NCBI GenBank assembly: GCA_009781635.1
Contig: WQXU01000021.1
Coordinates: forward strand, 1 to 45,828
Source: Treponema sp.
Lineage (GTDB): Bacteria; Spirochaetota; Spirochaetia; Treponematales; Breznakiellaceae
Direction: 5' to 3'
Length of the DNA stretch: 45,828 nucleotides
The notes under the pieces were generated by a model. It ran no database searches. It was not told where the DNA came from and was given only the letters and a program-made list of their open reading frames with translations. Shown here in pieces: positions 24,550 to 33,856 of this stretch; the stretch's first letter is position 1; each line of letters begins with the position of its first letter. The position numbers were made by a program, and so were the translations under genes.

Positions 24550-25692
24550 ATGAAAAAATATTTAAATATAACAACAATCGCAGCAATTGTAGCAATTGCA
24601 GTTATAGCGATTTTACTAATGGCTTGTACGCGCAAGGCTGCGGACGCAGATTTCAGCATCTACGGGCAGTGGCGTTACACAGGAAGCGCCGATGTAGAAC
24701 ACGATGAAACATGGCACGAAGACGGGTTAAACATAATAACCATACACGACGGCGACGGCAGTTGCATTATCGAATTCGCAAACTCTGTTTATTACGGGCT
24801 TCTTCTGGGAGGCAATGATAATTGGTATCAATTTAACGCTTATTCCCGTTTAGATTTAGAGAGCGGAGAAATATTTAATATTGAAGGTCAAGGCCCTTAT
24901 ACATTTATTTTTGGATACGATGCGGTAAAAAAGCGGCTCATTGAAGCAGACCATACAGTGGAACGATATTTTGAATGGGCGGGATATGCAGGCTCTCCCC
25001 CCGTAGCTCCTTCCGGAACTGCAGCTTCTGCAAGTGCGGCCACTAGCGACTATAATATCTACGGTGAGTGGCGTTATGTTATAACCGGATTTAATACCGG
25101 AGATATTTACGCAGAAGACTGGAAGCACGGGTCTGTATTACGTATATTTGAAAACGAAAGTTCCAGTGCAATAGTCGAATTTGTAAGAGGCGAAAATATT
25201 TATTACGGGGATTTAACGGAAACAGGAAATTACGTTTATCGTTTTACTTATTTGTCGGTAAGTGAATACGGTGAATATGTAATGACCGATACTCTTACAT
25301 TCGATCCGGCTACCGGGCGTTTCGGTCAGGAAGACGGTGAGAGCATGATGTCTGTATCATATTATGAATGGGCCGGACCTGCAGGCGCTCCGCCTCAGGC
25401 GCAAAATCAGAACAGCCGCTTGCATGGAACCTGGGTAAGTGATTTAAATACTCTAATGTTCCTGGAACCGAATATTTTTCATGAGGAAGGAGGGACTTCT
25501 GTTGCAGGAGGCAGGAATACTTTTACATACAATTTTGACGGAAGAACACTGACGATTAGCACGGGTAATGATGATAGTTCGCATGCAAAGGCAACAATAA
25601 ACGGCGATGTTTTGGAAATAGGATCCTTTGAAGGGGACCATGAATGGCATTACAATACTTTCCTGTGGGGAACATTCAGAAAAACACAATAG
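24550..25692 (+). CDS. Lipoprotein with two copies of an unrecognised ~115-residue domain
   Basis: The start is taken at the ATG at 24550, directly after AAAGGAG; an in-frame ATG 18 bp upstream has no ribosome site. The 380-residue protein has a lipoprotein signal (hydrophobic core rich in Ile/Ala, LLMAC at about residue 26). Two repeats follow, each opening with (F/Y)(S/N)IYG(Q/E)WRY and closing with (F/Y)EWAG.AG.PP, at about 35-152 and 171-288. The repeats hold a shared 'YYG.L' core. The last ~90 residues (RLHGTWVSDLNTLMF to LWGTFRKTQ) look like a lipocalin-type or DUF-style beta fold. I recognise no family and assign no function. The same domain occurs in the next gene. Confidence 0.7.
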   Translation: MKKYLNITTIAAIVAIAVIAILLMACTRKAADADFSIYGQWRYTGSADVEHDETWHEDGLNIITIHDGDGSCIIEFANSVYYGLLLGGNDNWYQFNAYSRLDLESGEIFNIEGQGPYTFIFGYDAVKKRLIEADHTVERYFEWAGYAGSPPVAPSGTAASASAATSDYNIYGEWRYVITGFNTGDIYAEDWKHGSVLRIFENESSSAIVEFVRGENIYYGDLTETGNYVYRFTYLSVSEYGEYVMTDTLTFDPATGRFGQEDGESMMSVSYYEWAGPAGAPPQAQNQNSRLHGTWVSDLNTLMFLEPNIFHEEGGTSVAGGRNTFTYNFDGRTLTISTGNDDSSHAKATINGDVLEIGSFEGDHEWHYNTFLWGTFRKTQ

Positions 25693-25716
25693 GGGCAATG
25701 GATAAGAGGAAACAGT

Positions 25717-26754
25717 ATGAAAAGGCATTCAATAGCAGCCGCCGCAATTATTTTAATTTTGGCATTAACTTTTACAGCTTGTACGCGCAGGGCTGAACCA
25801 GCCGGCGGCGATTTTAGTATCTTCGGCGAGTGGCGTTATATTGAAAGCAGCGATAAAATATCCGGAGATACTTACGAAGAAGAAAGGCTTACATATCCAA
25901 CTACATCTGTATTGAGTATATTAAAAAATTATGAAGGCGTAGTTTATACTGATATATTCTCTTATGCAGGAATGTTTGTTTATTACGGATTTTTATCCAA
26001 AGCGGATAATTACATTTATCATTTTAGCTCCGGTTATATGCAGGAAATTGGCACGGGTTATGCTGAAATGAATAATGAGGCTTTTATTTTTACATACGAT
26101 CCTGCAACAAGGCGTCTTGCCTGGGATGATCAGAATATGTATTTGATGCGTTATTATGAATGGGTTGGGCCTGCAGGTGATCCGTCTCAATTTTCCTTTA
26201 CATATGAAAGCTCTGATGAAATTTACTATGAAGAAGGAGACCCAACAGTATTGGCAAGGCAGGCTTTTTATCAAATTATGCGGCAAGGCAGCGTTGATAT
26301 ATTTTTTACAGGAGAGAGCATACCTTTTAATATAGACGATTATTCGATAAGAGAAGGTATTATGCTAAGAGGCTATGAAGGGGATCCTGATATTTATGAG
26401 TATCCCTTATATTTGGTTCAAAAAAACGGGCATGATTTAATGAATATCTTCGGGGAAGAGATACTGGTAATATCCGATATGGTTAAAACAAATAAAAGTA
26501 TTGGAGTTAATTCAACCATAGAAGAATTTGCAGGCGCTTATCCCGATTTTGGTATTTTTTATACATATGTAAGCGACAAGTGCTGGCTGGAAACGGATCA
26601 ATACCCAAGAATTCAATTCCTATTGGACAAAAGCGATTTTTTGACAGAGTGGGACGGAAGTACAATTATGGAACTTGAAGTATCAGATTTTAACCCAGAC
26701 AGCAGAATTAATAAAATAAGAATCTACGGCGATGAAATGTTGTTTTTACATTAA
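25717..26754 (+). CDS. Lipoprotein with one copy of the same unrecognised domain
   Basis: This 345-residue lipoprotein (signal MKRHSIAAAAIILILALTFT, Cys at about 22) carries one copy of the domain seen in its neighbour, from FSIFGEWRY (about 32) to YYEWVGPAGDPS (about 146-157). A different C-terminal region follows (about 190-345), with 'IGVNSTIEEFAGAYPDFGIF' and a beta-rich end (INKIRIYGDEMLFLH). The N-terminal 'CTRRAEPAGG' is also alike in the pair (CTRKAADA), so the two arose by duplication and diverged at the C-terminus. It begins 24 bp after the previous stop with a GAGGAA site, so one transcript is likely. Confidence 0.7.
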   Translation: MKRHSIAAAAIILILALTFTACTRRAEPAGGDFSIFGEWRYIESSDKISGDTYEEERLTYPTTSVLSILKNYEGVVYTDIFSYAGMFVYYGFLSKADNYIYHFSSGYMQEIGTGYAEMNNEAFIFTYDPATRRLAWDDQNMYLMRYYEWVGPAGDPSQFSFTYESSDEIYYEEGDPTVLARQAFYQIMRQGSVDIFFTGESIPFNIDDYSIREGIMLRGYEGDPDIYEYPLYLVQKNGHDLMNIFGEEILVISDMVKTNKSIGVNSTIEEFAGAYPDFGIFYTYVSDKCWLETDQYPRIQFLLDKSDFLTEWDGSTIMELEVSDFNPDSRINKIRIYGDEMLFLH

Positions 26755-26776
26755 AAATCACAGGAGGTAATTGAAA

Positions 26777-27136
26777 ATGAGAAAAATCTTTTTAGGTCTG
26801 CTTTTATTTGTCTTAATTGCAGGTTTCGCATCAGCGCAGCAAACTGCATTTCCGGAAATAACAATCGTTAATAATACAGGATATCCTATGTACGAAATGT
26901 ATATCAGTCCTGATTTTGATGATTATTGGGGACAAGACTGGTTAAAAGGCAGAACTGTCAGGAACGGCGAGTCTGTAACTTTTAGAATGGAATGGCCTTT
27001 ATCTGAAGCAAGCGTTTACGATATTTGTCTTGTTGACACAGATGATGATACATACACAAGAATGGGCGTTAATATAACGCGGGCACAGGACAGAAGGCTT
27101 ACATTCACTTTTGACGATTTTGATTATGACGACTAA
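26777..27136 (+). CDS. Small secreted protein of unknown function
   Basis: The start is taken at the ATG at 26777, 9 nt after AGGAGG; a TTG 6 bp earlier is too close to it. The 119-residue product has a clean signal peptide (MRKIFLGLLLFVLIAGFASA, cleaved before QQ). The mature part opens with FPEITIVNNTGYPMYEMYIS, followed by short acidic strands (DFDDYWGQDWL, FTFDDFDYDD at the end). The 'I.NNTGY.I...YISP...D.WG.D.L' pattern recurs in many small bacterial secreted beta proteins of unknown role. It is in line with the two lipoproteins and is probably cotranscribed with them. Confidence 0.7.
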   Translation: MRKIFLGLLLFVLIAGFASAQQTAFPEITIVNNTGYPMYEMYISPDFDDYWGQDWLKGRTVRNGESVTFRMEWPLSEASVYDICLVDTDDDTYTRMGVNITRAQDRRLTFTFDDFDYDD

Positions 27137-27151
27137 GATATTAAGGAATTT

Positions 27152-29476
27152 ATGAGTGATCAAATTGAACAGGCAAAGAAAGCTGTAAAGGAACAATTAG
27201 CTGTCAATTATGCAGGTCAGCCTGATAATATTCCAAACATGATTTTTAACGGTCTTGAAATCCAGGGTGATATTTTCCCTGCTTCTAAAAAACTTGATTT
27301 TTGGGTGAATGCGCTGAAAGGCATTGGCGGTACACCCGGCGCCTGGGCAGCGCAGGAAGAAGCGGTAAAAGCTGCAGCTCCGGAACCTGCCGCTGCTCCG
27401 CAGGTTAAGTATGTTCCAGCAGTATGCAACTGCGGAAAAATGCCAACAGAAAAACAATGGTTTTGCAGTGAATGCGGTGCACGAACAGGTCTTGCAGAAC
27501 CATTTGTTGATCCGTCACTTGATCCTTCGAATTTATCTGATAAATGGAAAATAGGAGATGCAGAAAGTCTTATAAAGAAATTTGAAAAAGAGAAAGCAGC
27601 AGCAGGGGAAACAGCCAATAAGTACAATGCTGCGAAAGTATATAAAGACGGATTCTGGTTATACAAAATAAGCGGCAACTGCGCAGTAATAACAGGTTAT
27701 GAGGGAACATCAGCCTCCGTTGAGGTACCGCCGCAAATTCAGGGAATGCCTGTTTTTGAAATCGGCGAAAGCGCATTATCAAAAAAAGGACTTACAGGCG
27801 TAACAATACCTGCAGGCATTACATCTATCGGAAAGTGGGCGTTCTATGATAATAAACTTACTGCTGTAAATATTCCCGGCAGCGTCGCATCAATTGCCGA
27901 GAGCGCGTTTGCGAATAACGAATTTGAAAACATAGTCCTTGGAGAGGGAATTAAAGAAATCGGCGAAGAGGCGTTTACAAATGTCAAAAGAATAAATGAT
28001 GATAAAAGTAAAATCGCCAATATTGTCATACCCGGCAGTATCAAAAAAATCGGAAAAAAAGCATTTTACAGTATCAGCGCAGCGAGTATAACAATTTCAT
28101 CCGGCGTGCAGAGTATCGGTGAAGATGCGTTCAGGAGCAATCAGCTTAAGGAAGTTACAATCCCCGAAGGCGTTACCGAAATCGGAGATGGCGCGTTTTT
28201 TGCAAACTTTATAACAAAAGTATCTTTTCCAAACAGCCTGACAAAAATAGGTGAGTCGGCATTTGCAGGCAGCGGCAGTAAAAGTCTCGGTAACAAGATT
28301 CCTTCTCTTGCGCTCCCTCCCAATCTTAAAACACTTGGCGAGGCTGCATTCAGGGAAAACAAGCTGACAGAAATTACCATTCCATCCGGCGTAAAAACTA
28401 TCGGAAAAAGCGCGTTTGAAAGCAATGAACTTATGCGCGTAACGATTTGTGACGGTGTTACAACCATAGGGGCAGGGGCATTCAGAAGAAATAAACTTGC
28501 AAATATAACGCTTCCGGCAAGCGTCACAACAATTAAGGATAGCGCATTTTCGGCGAACGAGCTTTCCGGCAATATAACAATTCCAGAAACAGTTAAAAAA
28601 ATCGGAGAAAATGCGTATATAGACAATAAACTTACCGGAGTAGAGATCAGGGGCGCAACGGAAATCGGCAAATCTGCTTTTCCGGGTCTGGAAATAACTA
28701 AAGTTATTTTAGGCAGCCGTGTAGTGTCCGCCGGCAGGTTTGCGTTTTCAAGCAAGCTGCTGATTGGCGTAACAGTTCCCGCCGGCGTAAAGCTCGATGA
28801 AAATGCCTTTCATGACCAGGTTTATGTAGCAAGAGGAGATACAAAAGAAATTAGTTTTGGCAATACAAAATACTGGCAGGATCTGGAAAAAATGGTTAAA
28901 GCGGATAAAGAGGCAAGAACACCATCCAAAGAAACATCAATTACATGCCATGATGCAAGCGGTAATCTGATTGGCTCGATAAGCAGCGGCGATTATAGGG
29001 GCTGGCAGAGCAGCGGGGATCCTTTCCGCACCAGCGAAATTACTTACAGAAACAGAAGAGGCCACGTTTATATTTTCGATACAAATCGCCACATACGTTA
29101 TCAGGGACAAATATTTGTTAATGCTCCTTTTAACTTTGATGATGATTCCTGCGTTATTAAAAACTTTGCCAGCATGACTGCCATGGGCGGTGAAATGGTT
29201 CAGATTGACAGCGCTGTCACATCAGACGGAGTTGTTTTGTTCAAAGGTGATAAGAAAGGGTTTCCGCGCGACGATATGATGTCGGCAGGCATTTGTAAAA
29301 CAGAGGCAAAAGCGAAAGAGCTTATCGAAGAATATAAAATAGGCACTGTTAAGGTAGAGGGTAATGTTGGGGTAGCGTATAACAAAGCAGGCGCAAAGGC
29401 AGGCGAAGTAAGAAACGCCAAAGAGTTTGCGCTGGTTTGCGCAGGAGCGCTGCTGAGATTCCTGATAAAACAATAA
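27152..29476 (+). CDS. Zinc-ribbon and BspA-like leucine-rich-repeat protein without signal peptide
   Basis: This 774-residue protein starts MSDQIEQAKKAVKEQL and has no signal peptide or lipobox, unlike most BspA-type proteins. A treble-clef-like zinc ribbon (VCNCGKMP...WFCSECGAR) lies at about 91-113. About 15 leucine-rich repeats of the LRR_5/BspA type follow (about 180-580), with 'IP.GV..IG..AF..N.L..V.IP' signatures. The last ~180 residues (from SITCHDASGNLIGSIS, about 592) are a separate domain with alternating strands, 'SSGDYRGW' and 'RGHVYIFDTN', and no family I recognise. The start has an AAGG site 8 nt upstream and lies 15 bp after the previous stop. Confidence 0.75.
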   Translation: MSDQIEQAKKAVKEQLAVNYAGQPDNIPNMIFNGLEIQGDIFPASKKLDFWVNALKGIGGTPGAWAAQEEAVKAAAPEPAAAPQVKYVPAVCNCGKMPTEKQWFCSECGARTGLAEPFVDPSLDPSNLSDKWKIGDAESLIKKFEKEKAAAGETANKYNAAKVYKDGFWLYKISGNCAVITGYEGTSASVEVPPQIQGMPVFEIGESALSKKGLTGVTIPAGITSIGKWAFYDNKLTAVNIPGSVASIAESAFANNEFENIVLGEGIKEIGEEAFTNVKRINDDKSKIANIVIPGSIKKIGKKAFYSISAASITISSGVQSIGEDAFRSNQLKEVTIPEGVTEIGDGAFFANFITKVSFPNSLTKIGESAFAGSGSKSLGNKIPSLALPPNLKTLGEAAFRENKLTEITIPSGVKTIGKSAFESNELMRVTICDGVTTIGAGAFRRNKLANITLPASVTTIKDSAFSANELSGNITIPETVKKIGENAYIDNKLTGVEIRGATEIGKSAFPGLEITKVILGSRVVSAGRFAFSSKLLIGVTVPAGVKLDENAFHDQVYVARGDTKEISFGNTKYWQDLEKMVKADKEARTPSKETSITCHDASGNLIGSISSGDYRGWQSSGDPFRTSEITYRNRRGHVYIFDTNRHIRYQGQIFVNAPFNFDDDSCVIKNFASMTAMGGEMVQIDSAVTSDGVVLFKGDKKGFPRDDMMSAGICKTEAKAKELIEEYKIGTVKVEGNVGVAYNKAGAKAGEVRNAKEFALVCAGALLRFLIKQ

Positions 29477-29487
29477 ATTGCTTTTAT

Positions 29488-29877
29488 TTATTGTTCGAGC
29501 CTCTGCCTGGCTCTTTCACGAATTTCGTGATCTGCAGCTTCATCTCCGTCTGCGAACCCCTGCCTTATTTCCAGCCACAAATTCTCACTGTTTGTTGTTG
29601 AGTAATTCGGCGTTAACGAAGGAAACACGGACGAAGATGAGGAATCAGATGATGATGCCGGGGAGGAAGATGGAGCCATCTCGTTTTCTTCCGGCGTTAA
29701 TTCTGTACCGGCAATGACTTCCGCTGTTTGTCTTATTTTTGTAAGAAGCGATTGAGCCTTATCATTCGAAGAGACAAATAAGGCTATCAATACTAATGCA
29801 ATAATCCCGATAATCTGCGTAGATTTTTTCTTGCCTTTAAAAAAACTAATTTTATTAAGAATATTCGATATATTCAT
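29488..29877 (-). CDS. Small single-pass membrane protein with Ser-rich linker
   Basis: This 129-residue protein has a Lys-rich cytoplasmic N-terminus (SFFKGKKKSTQ), one membrane segment (about 22-36, IIGIIALVLIALFVS), a polar stalk with a Ser-rich run (about 69-84), and a charged helical end (ADHEIRERARQRLEQ). It resembles no family I know. AAGGAGG precedes its ATG. It is convergent with the LRR gene, the ends being 11 bp apart. Likely promoter TATAAT at about 29918 on the minus strand has a poor -35. Confidence 0.6.
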   Translation of the reverse strand: MNISNILNKISFFKGKKKSTQIIGIIALVLIALFVSSNDKAQSLLTKIRQTAEVIAGTELTPEENEMAPSSSPASSSDSSSSSVFPSLTPNYSTTNSENLWLEIRQGFADGDEAADHEIRERARQRLEQ

Positions 29878-29969
29878 TTTAATCCTCCTTAATATACGCG
29901 CAATTCATTCTATTATACCCCTGCATTGCCGTAAAGTACAGCATACTGTCTTCTGTTAACAGTTTAATA

Positions 29970-29998
29970 TTGACACATCAATATTAATGCAATATACG
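29970..29998 (+). promoter_or_regulatory. Promoter of the beta-glucuronidase gene
   Basis: TTGACA (29970-29975), a 17-bp spacer and TATACG (29993-29998). Transcription would begin near 30005, next to the ATG at 30007, which implies a leaderless mRNA. Confidence 0.5.
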
Positions 29999-30006
29999 TG
30001 AAAGTA

Positions 30007-31788
30007 ATGAAAGAAAAACCGGAGAACTTCACCCCAGGCATTCATAACAGCGATTATGAAAATGAGTATCTGCAGTCCCGCCTTACAGCTTCGCAGCTTG
30101 TAAACATTACCGGGCGAAGGACTGAATCCCTAAACGGCAAATGGAGATTTGCAGCGGATCTCTACGACACCTGCCGCAGACAAGGCTGGTTCAGACAGGG
30201 ACGCTTAAACGCAGAGGGACGCGAGCTTCCTCTGGATTTTGACTGGGAAAGCCTGGAGCAGATTACTGTTCCTTCTTCCTGGAATTTATTAAAACCGGAA
30301 CTTTATTACTTTGAGGGCTTTGGAGTTTACACAAGAACTTTCAGATATTTTGCGCAGGAAGAAGGAGAGCGCTTGCTGCTTCGTTTCGAAGGAGCGGCGT
30401 ACAGGACAACGGTTTTTCTTAACGGGAAAATTGCGGGAACGCACGACGGCGCTTCCACTCCGTTCAATGCTGATATTACAGATATTGTAAACCGCGGAGA
30501 CAACCGCATAGTAGTATCAGTTGATGCCCGCAGAAGTCCTTTGCGCCTTCCCATGGAAAATACGGACTGGTTTAATTACGGCGGCATTTACAGGGACATT
30601 TATCTTGTCCGTCTTCCGCCTGTTTACATTAAGGACTGGTTTGTCCGGCTTGATTCTTCTGCAATATCAGCGGATGTATATATTGAAAATACCAAAGATG
30701 GGCAGCTTAACGCAAACCTTCGCATGGAAATCCCCGGCCTTAATATATGTAATGATATTCCTGTAATAAACGGAAAAGCAAAAATAAAAATTCCTGCCAG
30801 TCCGCAGTTGTGGAGCCCTGAAAATCCAAAGCTCTACGATGTCACGTTTACCCTGGATGCAAATGCGCACAGCGATACTGTAAATGATAGAATCGGCTTT
30901 AGAATAATCGAAGCGAAAGGACAGGAAATATTTCTTAACGGAAAGAAAATATTTTTAAAGGGTGTCTGCGTTCACGAAGATCATATTACTCTTGGTAAAA
31001 CAACCACAGAGAAAATAATCCGTAAGACAATCCGCGATTTAAAAGAGATGAACGGCATGTATCTGCGGCTTGCGCATTATCCCCACGATCCGCGTTTCGC
31101 CCGCATTGCCGATGAAGAAGGCGTGCTGTTATGGGAAGAAATTCCGGTTTATTGGGCAATAGCCTTTGACAACCCGGACACATATAATGATGCGGAAAAT
31201 CAGCTTGCAGAACTTATACTAAGGGATCGAAACCGCGCAAGCGTAATAATATGGTCAATAGGAAATGAAAATGCCGACACCGATTCGCGCCTTTCATTTA
31301 TGTCACGCCTTGCGGAAAAAGCGAAGGCACTTGATGAATCCCGCCTTGTATCAGCGGCCTGTCTTATCAAACATGAAAAATTAAAAATTGAGGACAGGCT
31401 TATAGATCACCTTGATGTAATAGGCATAAACGAATATTACGGCTGGTACGATCCGGATTTTGATAAACTGCCGAAGATGCTGGAAATTTCAAATCCGGAA
31501 AAACCTGTTGTCATATGCGAGTTTGGAGGCGATGCCCGCCTTGGACACCGCGGAACCGCAGAAGAACTGTGGACAGAGGACAAGCAAAAACACATTTACG
31601 AAAAACAGGTTGAGACATTTAAAAAATGCCCGTACATTGCCGGAATCACCCCGTGGATACTCTACGATTTCCGCTGCCCGCGCAGGTTCAACCGCTATCA
31701 GGAAGGTTTTAACCGTAAGGGTTTGATAGACGCAGATCGCAAGTCAAAAAAACCAGCCTTCTATGTCATGCAGGAGTTTTATTCTTAA
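30007..31788 (+). CDS. uidA: Beta-glucuronidase, GH2
   Basis: The 593-residue protein (ATG at 30007; an in-frame GTG at 29998 overlaps the -10 box) matches E. coli UidA in length. It has the GH2 jelly-roll (LNGKWRF near 40, through NWFNYGGIYRDIYLV), the immunoglobulin-like domain, and a TIM barrel. Acid/base Glu is in IIWSIGNEN (E421) and the nucleophile in PVVICEFGG (E505). The NRK at FNRKGL near 571 is the N-x-K motif that marks glucuronidases, and GINEYYGWY matches the UidA active-site region. It cleaves beta-glucuronides; without a signal peptide it acts in the cytoplasm on imported substrates. No ribosome site is seen. The stop is 2 bp from the end of the convergent htpG. Confidence 0.85.
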   Translation: MKEKPENFTPGIHNSDYENEYLQSRLTASQLVNITGRRTESLNGKWRFAADLYDTCRRQGWFRQGRLNAEGRELPLDFDWESLEQITVPSSWNLLKPELYYFEGFGVYTRTFRYFAQEEGERLLLRFEGAAYRTTVFLNGKIAGTHDGASTPFNADITDIVNRGDNRIVVSVDARRSPLRLPMENTDWFNYGGIYRDIYLVRLPPVYIKDWFVRLDSSAISADVYIENTKDGQLNANLRMEIPGLNICNDIPVINGKAKIKIPASPQLWSPENPKLYDVTFTLDANAHSDTVNDRIGFRIIEAKGQEIFLNGKKIFLKGVCVHEDHITLGKTTTEKIIRKTIRDLKEMNGMYLRLAHYPHDPRFARIADEEGVLLWEEIPVYWAIAFDNPDTYNDAENQLAELILRDRNRASVIIWSIGNENADTDSRLSFMSRLAEKAKALDESRLVSAACLIKHEKLKIEDRLIDHLDVIGINEYYGWYDPDFDKLPKMLEISNPEKPVVICEFGGDARLGHRGTAEELWTEDKQKHIYEKQVETFKKCPYIAGITPWILYDFRCPRRFNRYQEGFNRKGLIDADRKSKKPAFYVMQEFYS

Positions 31789-31789
31789 G

Positions 31790-33724
31790 TTATTTTGACA
31801 GCAGGCGGTTCAGCCGTTTGACAAAATCCGCAGGGTCTTTCAGTTTAACGCCTTCAACCAAAAGCGCCTGATCGAATAACACTCCGGAAACATCCGCAAT
31901 GCGCTCTTCATCTTCAATGTCCCTAAGGCTCATAACAACAGGATGCTCGCCGTTTACTTCCAGAATTGGCTTTATTTCCGGCATCGAAGTCTGCCCCATT
32001 GCCTTAAGCATCTGGGCCATCTGCATTGACGGATCGTTTTCATCGGCCACAATGCATGAGGGCGAATCATGAAGCCGGCGGGAAAGTTTTACATCTTTTA
32101 CGCGGTCTCCAAGGGCCTTCTTTATTTTTTCAATAACAGGCTTTGCTTCTTTTTCAGCTGTCTTGTCCTTCTTTTCACCTAACTCTTCGTCGGCGCCCGC
32201 GCGGTTAACAGCTTTTAAATCCCAGCTCTGGCTTTCTGTTTTGTTATCTTCGCCGGGTATTTCCTTACGGTAGCTGTGAAGCGTGGGAATAATAAGATCG
32301 TCAATATCATCATCCATAATAAGGACTTCGATATCTTTTGCGCGGTATGCTTCCAGTAACGGAGAAGAGCGGAGGGTTCTTTCATCGCCGCCTGTTATGT
32401 AATAAATGTGCTTTTGATCGCTTTTCATGCGGTTTACATAATCGGCAAAACTTGTCCAGCCTTCGGTTGTAGTGCTTTTGAAACGTACAAGTTCCTGAAT
32501 GGCTTCGCGGTTCGCAAAATCCTGATAAAGCCCTTCTTTGAGCGGACGGTTGAACTGTTTAATAAAAGTTTCCCATTTTTCTTTAGCCTCATCTCCGCCG
32601 GAGACTGCGTTATCCGCCATGTGCCTGAACTCGGAAAGCAGTTTTTTTACGGAAGCGTTCTTAATATTATGAAGTATTTTATTCTGCTGCAGAATTTCAC
32701 GGCTTACATTGAGGGGAAGATCTTCAGAATCGATGATGCCGCGTACAAAACGCAGATATGTCGGCATCAATTCCTTGTCGTCGTCTGTTATAAATATCCG
32801 TTTCACATAAAGTTTAACGCCGGGCTTGTAATCAACATTGTATAAATCAAAAGGCGCTTTCTTCGGAACATAGAACAAAGTGGAGTACTCCAGGGTTCCT
32901 TCGGCTTTTGTATGAATGTAGTGCAGGGGAGCATCGCTGTCATGGCCGAGCTGTTTGTAAAATTCATTGTAGTCATCTTCTTTTAATTCCGACTTTGCGC
33001 GCCGCCATATAGCTGTCCCGGAATTGATTCTGTCAGTTTTTGTTTTGCTGCCTTTTTCGCTGCCCTTATCGTCCCACTCTTTTTCATCATAGGTAAGGTA
33101 AATGGGGAATGCCACATGGTTGGAGTAGCGTTTAATAATATCCTCGATTGACCATCTGTTAGCGTATTCTGTTCCCTCATCTGTGAGGTGCAGAAGCACT
33201 GTTGTGCCCTGGCTGTCCCGCTGGGCGCCTTCAATCTCAAAACCCTCTCTGCCGTCGCTTGACCATTTCCAGGCAGTATCTTCATTTGCCTTGCGGCTTG
33301 TCACTTCGATTTTGTCCGCAACCATAAAGGCCGAATAAAAACCCACGCCGAACTGCCCGATCAGGTTGGAATCTTTTTTTGCATCCTCGGCAAGTTTTTC
33401 AAGGAATGCCTTTGTACCGGAACGCGCAATAGTTCCAAGGGAGTCGATAAGATCAGCCTCATTCATGCCGATTCCGTTATCGGAAATGCTAAGCGTTTTG
33501 CCTTCTTTATTGAAGGAAATATCGATTCTGGGATCGAAATTGAGCGATTTGTAAGCTTCATCCGCTACGGTAAGATATTTAAGTTTGTCCAGCGCATCTG
33601 ATGCATTGGAAACAAGCTCCCGCAGAAAAATTTCCCTGTTGGAATAAAGGGAGTGAATAATAAGGTGCAGCAACCGGCTCACTTCGGTCTGAAATTGATA
33701 CGAACAGGGTTCGCGCTGTGCCAT
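31790..33724 (-). CDS. htpG: Chaperone HtpG (Hsp90)
   Basis: This 644-residue protein is a full Hsp90. The GHKL ATPase domain shows ELVSNASDALDKLKY (about 36-50), SISDNGIGM (about 77-85) and GQFGVGFYSAFMV (about 120-132). The middle domain follows, with KLYVKRIFITDD and LPLNVSREILQQN, then the C-terminal dimerisation domain. It acts in cytoplasmic protein folding under stress. AAGGAG lies 7 nt before the ATG. I see no CIRCE element upstream (33725-33847), so HrcA control is not supported. It sits between two glycosidase genes and is convergent with the first. Confidence 0.97.
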   Translation of the reverse strand: MAQREPCSYQFQTEVSRLLHLIIHSLYSNREIFLRELVSNASDALDKLKYLTVADEAYKSLNFDPRIDISFNKEGKTLSISDNGIGMNEADLIDSLGTIARSGTKAFLEKLAEDAKKDSNLIGQFGVGFYSAFMVADKIEVTSRKANEDTAWKWSSDGREGFEIEGAQRDSQGTTVLLHLTDEGTEYANRWSIEDIIKRYSNHVAFPIYLTYDEKEWDDKGSEKGSKTKTDRINSGTAIWRRAKSELKEDDYNEFYKQLGHDSDAPLHYIHTKAEGTLEYSTLFYVPKKAPFDLYNVDYKPGVKLYVKRIFITDDDKELMPTYLRFVRGIIDSEDLPLNVSREILQQNKILHNIKNASVKKLLSEFRHMADNAVSGGDEAKEKWETFIKQFNRPLKEGLYQDFANREAIQELVRFKSTTTEGWTSFADYVNRMKSDQKHIYYITGGDERTLRSSPLLEAYRAKDIEVLIMDDDIDDLIIPTLHSYRKEIPGEDNKTESQSWDLKAVNRAGADEELGEKKDKTAEKEAKPVIEKIKKALGDRVKDVKLSRRLHDSPSCIVADENDPSMQMAQMLKAMGQTSMPEIKPILEVNGEHPVVMSLRDIEDEERIADVSGVLFDQALLVEGVKLKDPADFVKRLNRLLSK

Positions 33725-33819
33725 GAGAGGGCTCCTTAAAAATTTATTATTGGTATTTAGTTTCTCAAAACCAGGTTCATTTTATTTAATTAATAAAAAA
33801 ATGTCAAATATGAAGATTC

Positions 33820-33849
33820 TGTACAAAAACGGCCATTCATCATTATAAT
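33820..33849 (+). promoter_or_regulatory. Promoter of the GH3 gene
   Basis: TGTACA (33820-33825), an 18-bp spacer and TATAAT (33844-33849). The -10 overlaps an in-frame ATG at 33848, so the ATG at 33857 (7 nt later) is the better start. The mRNA would be leaderless. Confidence 0.5.
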
Positions 33850-33856
33850 GATAATT

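Noticed and set aside
28141-28755. 204-codon minus-strand frame inside the LRR gene
   Set aside because: It mirrors the regular LRR codon pattern on the opposite strand; no ribosome site or family match.
33725-33847. CIRCE-type operator upstream of htpG
   Set aside because: No TTAGCACTC/GAGTGCTAA arms are present; the gap is plain AT-rich sequence with a good ribosome site.
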